Of a stretch of DNA of 44,003 bases, positions 1 through 8,608 are shown piece by piece. The notes under the pieces are model-generated. The model ran no database searches and was not told the DNA's origin. It worked only from the letters and a program-made list of their open reading frames with translations. The stretch is taken from positions 1 to 44,003 of the forward strand of contig NW_001914995.1 in NCBI RefSeq assembly GCF_000208925.1. Direction: 5' to 3'. The position numbers were made by a program, and so were the translations under genes. Each line of letters begins with the position of its first letter. Position 1 is the stretch's first letter. This DNA comes from Entamoeba histolytica HM-1:IMSS. Its lineage: Eukaryota > Evosea > Mastigamoebida > Endamoebidae.

Positions 1-674
1 GATGCAAAATATTTTGAAATAAAAATAAATCATCATTTGATATTATTATTATATTTGATAATAAATTATATTATATATTAAATACATCATATTTCTTTAT
101 TATTTATCTTTCTTTTTATTATTTCATATATTACATTATTATTCATTCATTTATTATTTATATTTCATTTATTAAATAAAATGAAAATGAAATTGTAAAA
201 TATCAATCAATTAAATATTCATGAATAATAATTTATTAATATTTAATAATTGAAATAATAAATAATAAAGTAACAATAATGATATATTCAATATATTCTT
301 TATTTAATTTGTTCAATATTAGATTATTCTATTTCATTATCATTTCATTGTCTTCTTTATTTTATTTCATTTATTATTTCATATTCATTTATTATTTTTT
401 AAAATCAAATAAACAATAATATTGATATTCATTCATCATATTCATTTAATATAATAAATATACACAACATTTCAGAATAAAGAATGAATAATTAAGAATG
501 AAAATATTGATTTATTCAATATTTTATTCAACATAAAATCAATAAAACATATATTTTGATAATACACAAATGAAATAATAAAGAAATATACAATACTCAA
601 GAATTAATAAAAAAGAAATAAAAAGAATAAATGAATATAAAATTGATAAATAATAGAAGAAAGAAATAGAAAAA
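1..674. other. A/T-rich non-coding spacer
   Basis: No credible gene is seen. The stretch is almost pure A/T, with T-rich runs (TATTATTT, CATTTATT) on the plus strand up to about 470. It then passes into purine-rich A/G runs from about 590 onward. The only open frames are low-complexity and have no recognisable protein character. It may be the upstream part of the repeated element that becomes clearly recognisable at about 675. Confidence 0.6.
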
Positions 675-1580
675 CAACGAAAAACAAATAATATAAAAAG
701 AATAAAAATATATAAAAGAATAAAAATAAAGTAGAAGAAGAATATAAAAATAATAAATCACAAAGAGATGATAAAAGAAGAAATAAAAAGTGTATTTTTA
801 ATGTAAAAATTAGAAATAATCAATAAAAGTGTCTAATTTAATGATGTAAAATAATTAATATTATTTTATTATTGAAAAATATTTTATTATTTTTTATGTT
901 ATTATTTATATGTATAACTTCATCATGATGTTTATTATATATTCAATCATATGTGTTATGTTATTATAACATATAATAAGTGATAAAATATAAATGAAAA
1001 TGATATGAATATATGATATAGAATATAGAAAAAAACAAAAGAATAATAAGAATAAATGATAAATAAAACGAGAAATGATAGTCAATGATATAATAATAAA
1101 ATCAAAGTATAAAAGATAAAATTAATATTAATATAAATCAAAAGAGAATAAATGATAATAATATAAAAATGATAAGAATATAAAAATGATAAAGATGAAT
1201 AAACAAATAATAAAATACATTTAAATATAAAAGAATAACAATAAGAAAATCTAAAGAATATAAACATAAAAATAATAAAATAAGAAGAATATAATAATAT
1301 AATAATATATAGATAATAAGAAGATGATAGATAAATAATATAAACAGAGAAATAAATATAAAAATACGATAGATAAATAACATATAAATAAAAGAATAAA
1401 AAGAATAAAAATAATTAAATATGATTCATCAAATCATCTATTTCATTAATATTTCATACAAAATGAATACAAGTGATCATAAAATATAAACATAAATATT
1501 TACATATTTTGTATTTATCATACTTTTTATTTTTTATTTATTTTTATTTTAGGAGCAAAATATAATAAATGGAAAATTCT

Positions 1581-1649
1581 ATGGATGCAAATTTTTTTGC
1601 ATCTTTTTTCTTTTTTGTAAATTATTTAGATGCATTTTTTCTTTGCTAA
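1581..1649 (+). CDS. Micro-ORF, 22 codons, conserved in both repeat copies
   Basis: This short ATG-to-TAA frame begins just after an initiator-like GGAAAATTCT and encodes a Phe-rich peptide starting MDANFFASFF. The same 69 bases are present without change at 4176-4244 in the second repeat copy. It ends 65 bases before the ATG of the 234-codon ORF. It could be an upstream ORF in that transcript, or a chance frame within a conserved structural element. Identity of the two copies does not by itself prove translation, because the whole repeat end is identical. Confidence 0.3.
   Translation: MDANFFASFFFFVNYLDAFFLC
1584..1603. repeat. Perfect 8-bp inverted repeat with TTTT loop
   Basis: GATGCAAATTTTTTTGCATC forms a perfect 8-bp stem (GATGCAAA/TTTGCATC) around TTTT. 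The same 20 bases recur at 4179-4198. GATGCA appears again on the same strand about 25 bases further on (1629-1634). It sits at the conserved right end of the repeat and may be a transposon-end, protein-binding or RNA hairpin element. Confidence 0.75.
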
Positions 1650-1713
1650 TTTTCGTACCCATCTAATAATACCCTTAAACTAAATAAGATAGATTACCAC
1701 TAAGATTTGTTCA

Positions 1714-2418
1714 ATGTTTTTTTTTATTATTTTAACAGTTATTAATGTTGAAGGAAGATATCTCTATGATATTATTGATGCACAAGACAATGTACTTAAT
1801 TCTATAAATGAGGATAAGCCATACAATTACTTTAAATATGTTAACAATGAATATCAAACTGAATATTATCCTCTTAATAGTTGTATTGATTTTAGTGATT
1901 ATGCTGCTTATTTCTTTTATAACAATAATACACATATGAATTTTACTTATTACAGTACTATGGAGAATTGTAAAAATGCATTTGCTCCCATTGAAAACCG
2001 TACACTTCAAATTAATTATTCTACTATTGATGAAATTAGGAATTCATATCTTCTCATTTATACATATCATGACCAAGGATGTAAAAACTTACAAACTATT
2101 TTTTCTAAAAAGAAATTATGTTTTCCTGACAATGGAAGATGGTTAAATATCACTATAGTAAATAATACAATTTATGGTGGTGAATACTCTGACTCATATT
2201 GTTTAGACTTTGTTAATAACTTCACTAATGATTTAGATATTTGTTTTGCAAATACTCAGAAAAATTATTTTTATATTGACCCTTCAAAAGAAGAATTACC
2301 AGGATTAAATTTAGATTATGACTATAATTATAATCATGTTGATAATAGTGCTGAAATGATGAATCCATTATTTTCAATGATAGTTGTTCTTGTAACTATC
2401 TTTTTATGTCTTTTTTAG
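1714..2418 (+). CDS. Predicted GPI-anchored secreted protein, family unknown
   Basis: 234 aa. The N-terminus (MFFFIILTVINVEG) looks like a signal peptide. The C-terminus (NPLFSMIVVLVTIFLCLF, after a small-residue stretch DNSAE) looks like a GPI-attachment signal with no cytoplasmic tail. The body is rich in Tyr, Asn and Asp. It has seven or more N-glycosylation sequons (NNT, NFT, NRT, NYS, NIT) and about eight cysteines that could pair in the extracellular space. I do not recognise the family. The gene starts 50 bases after repeat copy 1, so its promoter and 5' leader are probably supplied by that repeat. The start is the first ATG in frame and gives the signal peptide. This is a surface-protein candidate in a transposon-rich setting. 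Confidence 0.65.
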   Translation: MFFFIILTVINVEGRYLYDIIDAQDNVLNSINEDKPYNYFKYVNNEYQTEYYPLNSCIDFSDYAAYFFYNNNTHMNFTYYSTMENCKNAFAPIENRTLQINYSTIDEIRNSYLLIYTYHDQGCKNLQTIFSKKKLCFPDNGRWLNITIVNNTIYGGEYSDSYCLDFVNNFTNDLDICFANTQKNYFYIDPSKEELPGLNLDYDYNYNHVDNSAEMMNPLFSMIVVLVTIFLCLF

Positions 2419-2524
2419 TCTCTTATAAGATAAAGATTCAATGATAATAATATCATTACTAGAATCTAATTAATCGTTCTCTTATTCTTTCTTTCTTTAT
2501 TTTTCACTAAAACTAAGAAAAATT

Positions 2525-3181
2525 ATGAGATCAAGACGTGCAATAGCATCCACAAGAAGAAGTGGACTTACTCCAAAACCTACAGCAAAGAACTTTGATA
2601 TAAATGATTATGCTGGTAATATTACTGTCTATAAAGTAGATCAGATTCTTCAATTTGATCCTACTAATATGAAAAGTGCTACAGCAATAGTAGAGAATAG
2701 TGATACTTCTCAAATTAATGTTGATATGACTAGTTTAAAGACTGAATTATTTAGAACAAAGGCTAATTATGACCTAAGATTTAATGTTAAATTATCTAAT
2801 AATGATAATAATGATAATAATGATAATACTAATGAAAAGATATATGGAATAGGATTCTTATTTCTAATTAATGATAAGAAAACAAAATATGACGTTATTA
2901 TGTACTGTAATACAAGTGAGAGTCAAATTCAAGTTCCATTAGAAAGTAGTTTGTCATTTAATCTTAATGACTCATTCTTCTTATTTGGAGAAAATGCTTA
3001 CTCCTCACTTACTATTAATCATCATATTGTTTCTATTGAATATAATGATTATCTACAGATCCTATTAAATAATATGCCATTTGGTCTTCAAAGAATCTTA
3101 GGTGATTTCACTTTCTCTAATGTTCTCAGTATAGTAAGTTATGATTATAATGAAACTACTGGTTCATGCTACTTAAACTAA
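2525..3181 (+). CDS. Hypothetical protein with Asn/Asp microsatellite
   Basis: 218 aa, not recognised. The N-terminus is basic (MRSRRAIASTRRSG) and lacks a signal peptide. The rest reads as a soluble, beta-rich polypeptide with no membrane segment. An Asn/Asp run at about residues 92-102 is encoded by a 9-bp tandem repeat. It lies 106 bases after the predicted GPI-anchored gene on the same strand, and repeat copy 2 begins about 20 bases after its stop. This ORF and its upstream neighbour are therefore sandwiched between the two direct repeats. It could be a host gene fragment carried between repeats or an element-encoded accessory protein. Codon use looks like that of ordinary genes in this window. 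Confidence 0.55.
   Translation: MRSRRAIASTRRSGLTPKPTAKNFDINDYAGNITVYKVDQILQFDPTNMKSATAIVENSDTSQINVDMTSLKTELFRTKANYDLRFNVKLSNNDNNDNNDNTNEKIYGIGFLFLINDKKTKYDVIMYCNTSESQIQVPLESSLSFNLNDSFFLFGENAYSSLTINHHIVSIEYNDYLQILLNNMPFGLQRILGDFTFSNVLSIVSYDYNETTGSCYLN
2798..2827 (+). repeat. 9-bp coding microsatellite (AATAATGAT x 3.3)
   Basis: Three perfect AATAATGAT units plus AAT lie in frame in the 2525-3181 ORF and encode an Asn/Asp run. Length variation between strains would keep the frame. Confidence 0.85.
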
Positions 3182-3202
3182 TTGATTATTTCTTAAAAAG
3201 GG

Positions 3203-4258
3203 CAACGAAAAAAGCAAATAATGGAAAAAGAAGAGAAAGATATAAAAGAATAAAAAGAAATAAGAAGTAGAAGGTGATGAAAAATAAAATTATGAAACTA
3301 AGAAAAAGTAGAAGAAGATAAAGAGTAATAAAATAGAATAGATAATAAAAGAAGAAATAAAAAGTGTATTTTTAATGTAAAAATTAGAAATATTCAATAA
3401 TAAGTGTCTAATTTAATTGTGTAAAATGATTAACAATATTTTATTAATGAAAAATATTTTACTCTTTTTTATGTTTATTATTTATATGTATAATTTAAAC
3501 ATGATGTTTATTATATATTCAATCATATGTGTTATGTTATTATAACATGTAACATATAATAAGTGATAAAATATAAATGAAAATGATATGAATATATAAC
3601 ATAGATAGAATATAAAACAAAAGAATAATAAGAATAAATGATAAATAAAATGAGAAATGATAGTCAATGATATAATAATAAAATCAAAGTATAAAAGATA
3701 AAATTAATATAAATCAAAAGAGAATAAATATAAAATAAAAATAGATATAAATGATAATAATATAAAAATGATAAGAATATAAAAATGATAAAGATGAATA
3801 TTCAAATAATAAAATACATTTAAATATAAAAGAATAACAATAAGAAAATCTAAATAATATAAACATAAAAAACATAAAATAAGAATAATATAATAATATA
3901 ATAATATATAGATAATAAGAAGATGATAGATAAATAATATAAACAGAGAAATAAATATATAAAAATACGATAGATAAATAACATAATAATAAAAGAATAA
4001 AAAGAATAAAAATAATTAAATATGAATCATCAAATAATCTATTTCATTAATATTTCATACAAAATGAATACAAATGATTATAAAATATAAACATAAATAT
4101 TTATATATTCTGTATTTATCATATTTTTTATTTATTTTTATTTTAGGAGCAAAATATAATAAAGTGGAAAATTCTATGGATGCAAATTTTTTTGCATCTT
4201 TTTTCTTTTTTGTAAATTATTTAGATGCATTTTTTCTTTGCTAATTTTCGTACCCATC
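3203..4258 (+). repeat. Copy 2 of the A/T-rich direct repeat
   Basis: This is the direct-orientation counterpart of 675-1663. It has the same purine-rich interior and an identical last ~95 bases, including the hairpin (4179-4198), the 22-codon ORF (4176-4244) and the terminal CGTACCCATC. It stops 5 bases before the ATG of the MULE transposase. It may therefore be the 5' terminal or promoter region of that transposon, with copy 1 being the end of a second, now replaced, element. Confidence 0.85.
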
Positions 4259-4263
4259 CGTGA

Positions 4264-7179
4264 ATGACTGAACATATTTTTGAGAAAATCTCTTTAAATC
4301 TATCAAATGTTATTAATAATTGTGTCTACAAGCAAACTACGTTGAAAGATGCTCAAAATGAAATTAAAGAAACAATGAATGTTATTATTAATCAATACAA
4401 CCATTATATTAGCAAAGATATTATGGATGAAATACTTATTTTAACGTCAAAATTATTATATTCACAAAATATTGAATCACTAATTATTGATTTGAATAAA
4501 TTAAATGGAGTAATAAGAAGAATTATAGAAAGGATGGTGAATGTTTGTAAAACAGTAAATTGGTATGAACAAGTAAAATTAAGAGTTGTACAAAAAGAAA
4601 TGTTTGCATCGGAATTGATGGTTCCAAAAGAAATAGAATATGAAAAAAGAATTGAAATATTTAAGACATATATTCACAATGACATTAAAATTCATGACTC
4701 AGACGATAAAAATGCTGTTATCAATACCCTTAGAAAATTAATAATAATTTTATTTCTTCCTATCCATACAAAATCTACAAAAGTAAATAAAAATAATATA
4801 AAAATTATATTTTATTGTAATCACTCAGGAAAAACAAAGGAAACGTGTAAAGGAAGAGATTGTGAATATAAAATAATTTTAAGATTAGGATTTGATAATA
4901 AAAATAATATTATAGAAATTAATGAACATAAACATCCTTTAGATTATTTTTTTGTTGTATCAAAAACTTGTCCTTTGTTAAAATGTGAGAAACAATTAAT
5001 TCCAAAAGCAAATAATGAAATAATAAAATTTATTGCAAATCATCCTCATATTCAAATTCCTTTTAGAAAATTTAGACAAATTCAGAGAGAAGAAGATAAA
5101 AATCACATTTTAGAAAATATATTTCTTTCAGAAACATTTTTTGAAAATGAGTCATTTATTAAATTAACAAATACTTTCACTAATGGGTATATTCATTCTA
5201 TGTTATTCATTCATAAGAAAGTGGCTCAAATGGAATATAGTAAAAGAAAATGGTATGTTGATGATACTGCTAAAACAAATATATATAATAAAAATTTATA
5301 TGTTATTATTGTAAAAGATGATAATTCTTTTAACCAACTTCTTTCTTTTGGTTATTTATTTGATCAATCTGAATGTTCATATAAATTCTTTCTTCATCAA
5401 CTTTATAACATTTTAAATTATACTCCTCAAATAATTGTTTGTGATCGTTGCATTGCTCAATACAATGCTTTAAAACTTTTATTTCCTCATTCTAAACTAT
5501 TTTTCTGTAGAATTCATATAGAAAGATCTTTGAAAAAATATTTTAAGAATGATCATATAATAATGAAATTATTTCATTTAACAATGAATATGAAATTAAA
5601 TGAAAATGATTTAATTGAAACATGGAAAAGTATTATAATGAAAAATATTAAAAATATAGAAGAAGATAGTGATGATGATGAAAATACTTGTTATGGTGAT
5701 AATGAAAGTAATGATGAAGAAGAAAATGATGATCAATTGTTTGAACCAGATACAAGTGATATTATAAATTCAACAGATAGACATAACACATTACAAGATA
5801 ATATTGAACAAATGATAGAAGAAGCAAAAGAATTAAATATTAATAAAGGATTAATGTGTTTAATTGATTTAATTCAACACAAAGAAAATTGGATTCCTTC
5901 AGAATGTATCAAATATGGAATGTATCGTGATTTTACAACAAATCGAGTAGAAGGTTTCTTTGGACATTTAAAAAAAATAATTAATCATAATAATCTTCCT
6001 TTATATTTATTAACAGACAATATTTATGCACTTGCAAATACAATGTTTAGTAATATAATTGGGATTGATCTTCCTGATGAAATTATAGATAAAAATGTTC
6101 CTCATTTTAATTTATTGACTGAATTTTCAAAGAAAGTCTTAAAATCTCAATACAACGTATTAAATAATAATGTAATATGTGATGACACTCATTATTGTAT
6201 TAGTTGTCAAATAAGAAATGTTAATCCTAAAGTAGCATGGCCTTGTTATCATTTGATGAAAGAAAGAAAAACTATGTCATTAAAATATCTTATTAATTAT
6301 GATGACCTTCCATCATTTGCTTTTAAATCAAAAGAAATTAAAGTAAATTGGACTGATAAATCAATTTCTAATATTGATTTACCAAATAATTATACTTTGA
6401 TAGCAAATGTAATTGTAAATAAAATAAAACATAATACAAATGTACATCCAAGGAATAAAGTTGATATTAGGAAAAGAACTTCAAAAGAAGTATTTTTTAA
6501 TGAAATTGCTCCATTTCAATTGAAGAAGTGTAGAATTCCTGAAAAAAGTAAATGTGAAGAAGATAATATTGAAGAAAGAATGTCATCAATTCATTCACAA
6601 AATTCTAACACTCAACTATCTCAAATTGAAATATATACTGATGAAATACATGAATATGATAGTATATTAACAGAAGATGAATTTGAGAAGATAATGAAAA
6701 CATTTAATGTTCCACCAAAATGTATGTTATGTGGTTTTTCAATGAATAATAATATATATCAATTACCACATAATATTAATGAAATACAAACAATTATATT
6801 CCCATTTTCATCAAAAAATAAATATGGATTCATAGCATATGTTAATAGAATTAATATAACAGGGAAAGAAAGAAAAGATTGTGTAGTACATATTAAATAT
6901 GGGAATGTTAAATATCCAGAGTTTATGAGAGGAATGAATAAACAATTAATGAGTGTGTTAGAATTACCAAATGAACCAATAATTTATTCTATAAAAATTA
7001 ATGAATGTATTGGACAAATAAAACATAATGGTTATATAACACTTTTCTTAATAGAATCTTTCATAAATAAAAGAAAAGAAGATGTTATAACAGGAAGATC
7101 AAAGAATCTAAGAGAATATATTTCAATAGAAAAAATGATAGAATCATTCAAACGTTATAAAAAAATTAAATCTAATTAG
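4264..7179 (+). CDS. Mutator-like element (MULE) transposase, intact
   Basis: 971 aa. It is a cut-and-paste DNA transposase of the Mutator-like superfamily, expected to act in the nucleus on element ends. A zinc-binding segment resembling the WRKY-GCM1/FLYWCH type lies at about residues 185-224 (C195, C200, H222, H224). The catalytic core follows: first Asp in DDTAKTN (D333/D334), second Asp in VCDR (D394), FFCRIH (C415-H418), and the catalytic Glu in NRVEGFFGHLKK (E563). An acidic insertion spans 465-500. A modified SWIM-like finger lies at C645/C648/C661/H663, and a basic Lys-rich tail ends the protein. The reading frame is unbroken, so the element could be active or recently active. An in-frame TGA three bases upstream fixes the ATG as the first possible start. 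MULEs are known in Entamoeba. I did not find matching terminal inverted repeats. Confidence 0.85.
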   Translation: MTEHIFEKISLNLSNVINNCVYKQTTLKDAQNEIKETMNVIINQYNHYISKDIMDEILILTSKLLYSQNIESLIIDLNKLNGVIRRIIERMVNVCKTVNWYEQVKLRVVQKEMFASELMVPKEIEYEKRIEIFKTYIHNDIKIHDSDDKNAVINTLRKLIIILFLPIHTKSTKVNKNNIKIIFYCNHSGKTKETCKGRDCEYKIILRLGFDNKNNIIEINEHKHPLDYFFVVSKTCPLLKCEKQLIPKANNEIIKFIANHPHIQIPFRKFRQIQREEDKNHILENIFLSETFFENESFIKLTNTFTNGYIHSMLFIHKKVAQMEYSKRKWYVDDTAKTNIYNKNLYVIIVKDDNSFNQLLSFGYLFDQSECSYKFFLHQLYNILNYTPQIIVCDRCIAQYNALKLLFPHSKLFFCRIHIERSLKKYFKNDHIIMKLFHLTMNMKLNENDLIETWKSIIMKNIKNIEEDSDDDENTCYGDNESNDEEENDDQLFEPDTSDIINSTDRHNTLQDNIEQMIEEAKELNINKGLMCLIDLIQHKENWIPSECIKYGMYRDFTTNRVEGFFGHLKKIINHNNLPLYLLTDNIYALANTMFSNIIGIDLPDEIIDKNVPHFNLLTEFSKKVLKSQYNVLNNNVICDDTHYCISCQIRNVNPKVAWPCYHLMKERKTMSLKYLINYDDLPSFAFKSKEIKVNWTDKSISNIDLPNNYTLIANVIVNKIKHNTNVHPRNKVDIRKRTSKEVFFNEIAPFQLKKCRIPEKSKCEEDNIEERMSSIHSQNSNTQLSQIEIYTDEIHEYDSILTEDEFEKIMKTFNVPPKCMLCGFSMNNNIYQLPHNINEIQTIIFPFSSKNKYGFIAYVNRINITGKERKDCVVHIKYGNVKYPEFMRGMNKQLMSVLELPNEPIIYSIKINECIGQIKHNGYITLFLIESFINKRKEDVITGRSKNLREYISIEKMIESFKRYKKIKSN

Positions 7180-7306
7180 TTTTTCAATAACATCAAATGA
7201 TTTTTTTAAAGTAAAATAATATGAATAAATAAAATACAATATGTTATAGAAACAAAATAATTTGAACTATAATTTAGTCTGTTTTTTAAAGAAAATCAAA
7301 CCCTAA

Positions 7307-7330
7307 TAATTAATAATATATTATTAATTA
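7307..7330. repeat. 24-bp perfect A/T palindrome
   Basis: TAATTAATAATATATTATTAATTA reads identically on both strands. It lies just downstream of the transposase gene and next to the 3' end of the SINE-like element. It may be an insertion-site or structural feature, though A/T-only palindromes arise readily in DNA of this composition. Confidence 0.6.
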
Positions 7331-7344
7331 AGAAATAGTTAATT

Positions 7345-7895
7345 AAATGGTAATAGATTTTTCATATATTCTTTCTTGTTCAGTAAAGACTAATAACATT
7401 CCTGAGCTTGTTTTAAAAGAGTAATCTTTTTGTTTAACTATTCTTTTAAGTTTTTGTAGGAGTATGAGAAAAAGTATTTCTTTACTTTATTTCTTTTTAT
7501 TAATATCTTCTCAAACATCTTCTGATTATTCCTTCTTTTTAGCCTTTTGTTTATTTTCTGTCTTAATTTTAAATAATTTCTTTTTCCATATTTTATGAAT
7601 GAGAGAATTGAACATTTCATTAACATCATATTACTTTGACTATATTTCTTTTAGTCTTTCTTTGAATAATCTTCTTTTAGTCTTTCTTTGAATAATCTTC
7701 TTTTAATCTTAACCACACTTCAGCAGATTCTTATATTACAATATGTAATATTCTATCATAATATATTGTATTTATTATAGCATTCCCTTATCCATTTCTA
7801 ATTCAAATACATCATAATCAAATAATAACAAAGAGAGTCAATACTTGATTTGTACTAGGGTTTGTGTGGTGTTTCAGCAGTGACACCTTCGATCT
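7345..7895 (-). mobile_element. Probable SINE1-type non-LTR retroelement
   Basis: This is a stretch of about 550 bases whose minus strand starts with an unusually GC-richer, unique-looking head (near 7895, CAGATCGAAGGTGTCACTGC). It carries 2.5 tandem copies of a 26-bp unit at 7646-7710 and runs to an A/T-rich 3' end. Entamoeba SINE1 elements are known to be about 550 bp with internal 26-27 bp repeats, so length, repeat period and repeat position all fit. No clear target-site duplication could be defined. The 63-codon frame inside it (7438-7629, minus) is not a gene. Identification rests on architecture recalled from the literature, not on an alignment. Confidence 0.6.
7646..7710 (-). repeat. 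26-bp tandem repeat, 2.5 copies
   Basis: Units occupy 7646-7671 and 7672-7697, with a partial copy at 7698-7710. On the plus strand each begins TTCTTTTAGTCTTTCTTTGA. The first two are identical and the partial copy has one change. The period matches the internal repeats of Entamoeba SINE1. Confidence 0.9.
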
Positions 7896-8608
7896 GATAA
7901 TAAAAAAAAAGAACAAAGAAGGTGATAGAATTAAAAAATAATACCAAGCCTAAATAAATCAATACATAACAATCACGAAAACATCAAGAGATTGAAACGT
8001 TAAAAACTTCAACTGTTTAGATACAATCATAAATAGTTAATAAAATAAAAAGACATAACATATTTAATATGAAATAGTTTTAAAAAAGAAAAATTCTCAA
8101 TAAACAAGAAAAAAAACATCGACATCTAAAAAAAAAAGTTAATTATTAGATATATCCACAATTGGATTTTCTTCATTTTGAGAAGTGATTATTTCAATTT
8201 CTTCAATATGTTGTAATTATGCAACATATTCTTCTTTTGTTTAAAATGTAAATAAAATAACATAAAATTAATATTTATTGAGAATAAAAAAAAAATAAAT
8301 TATATGATTAAGTCTTAATTTTTTAGATAAAATAACTTTTAATACAAAATGAATATACTAATATAGTGTGTTACAAAAGGAAATATCTAAAACAATTATA
8401 TTATAAAAATCAAGTTATACTTATTGTTTTTTATAATTTATTTTAAAGAAATAACCATTAAAAATTATAGTTTTTTTATTATAAATAATTAATAATTATA
8501 ATTCTTCATTTTTATTTAGTTCTTATAATTTAATATTAAACTTAATTACTTCAATTAATTATTTTCTTATTAAAAAATCTTTAAATTAATTTTTTTATTC
8601 ATTTTGTA
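7896..8608. other. A/T-rich spacer with a possible gene remnant
   Basis: This is non-coding apart from a short stretch at 8139-8240 that reads on the minus strand like the C-terminal tail of a protein (KEEYVA, a stop, then LQHIEEIEIITSQNEEN and PIVDISNN, ending at TAA). The internal TAA and lack of an open frame further upstream suggest a decayed fragment. The rest is featureless poly-A/T. The 3' end of the importin gene lies at 8609. Confidence 0.35.

Larger units (their letters stand above)
675..1663 (+). repeat. Copy 1 of a ~0.9-1.0 kb A/T-rich direct repeat
   Basis: This stretch matches 3203-4258 in the same orientation. Similarity is patchy from the CAACGA at 675 and strong from about 771 (AAAAGAAGAAATAAAAAGTG). 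There are only scattered substitutions and small indels to the end at CGTACCCATC (1663). The last ~95 bases are identical in both copies. The middle is a purine-rich tract (about 1020-1400). The right end holds a perfect hairpin (1584-1603) and a 22-codon ORF (1581-1649). The copies precede two unrelated ORFs, so the repeat is a mobile or promoter-bearing unit rather than part of either gene. It may be one of the described Entamoeba repetitive elements, but I could not compare it with them. Confidence 0.85.

Noticed and set aside
1082..1383. Overlapping minus-strand open frames rich in Phe, Tyr, Ile and Leu
   Set aside because: They lie within the purine-rich tract of repeat copy 1. The composition is dictated by the A/G runs, and the equivalent frame in copy 2 is broken or different.
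3482..3667. Minus-strand 61-codon frame in repeat copy 2
   Set aside because: Same low-complexity origin as in copy 1. The frame is not conserved between the copies.
7438..7629. 63-codon Lys/Arg-rich minus-strand frame
   Set aside because: It falls inside the SINE-like element, has no protein-family character and no promoter-like sequence before it.
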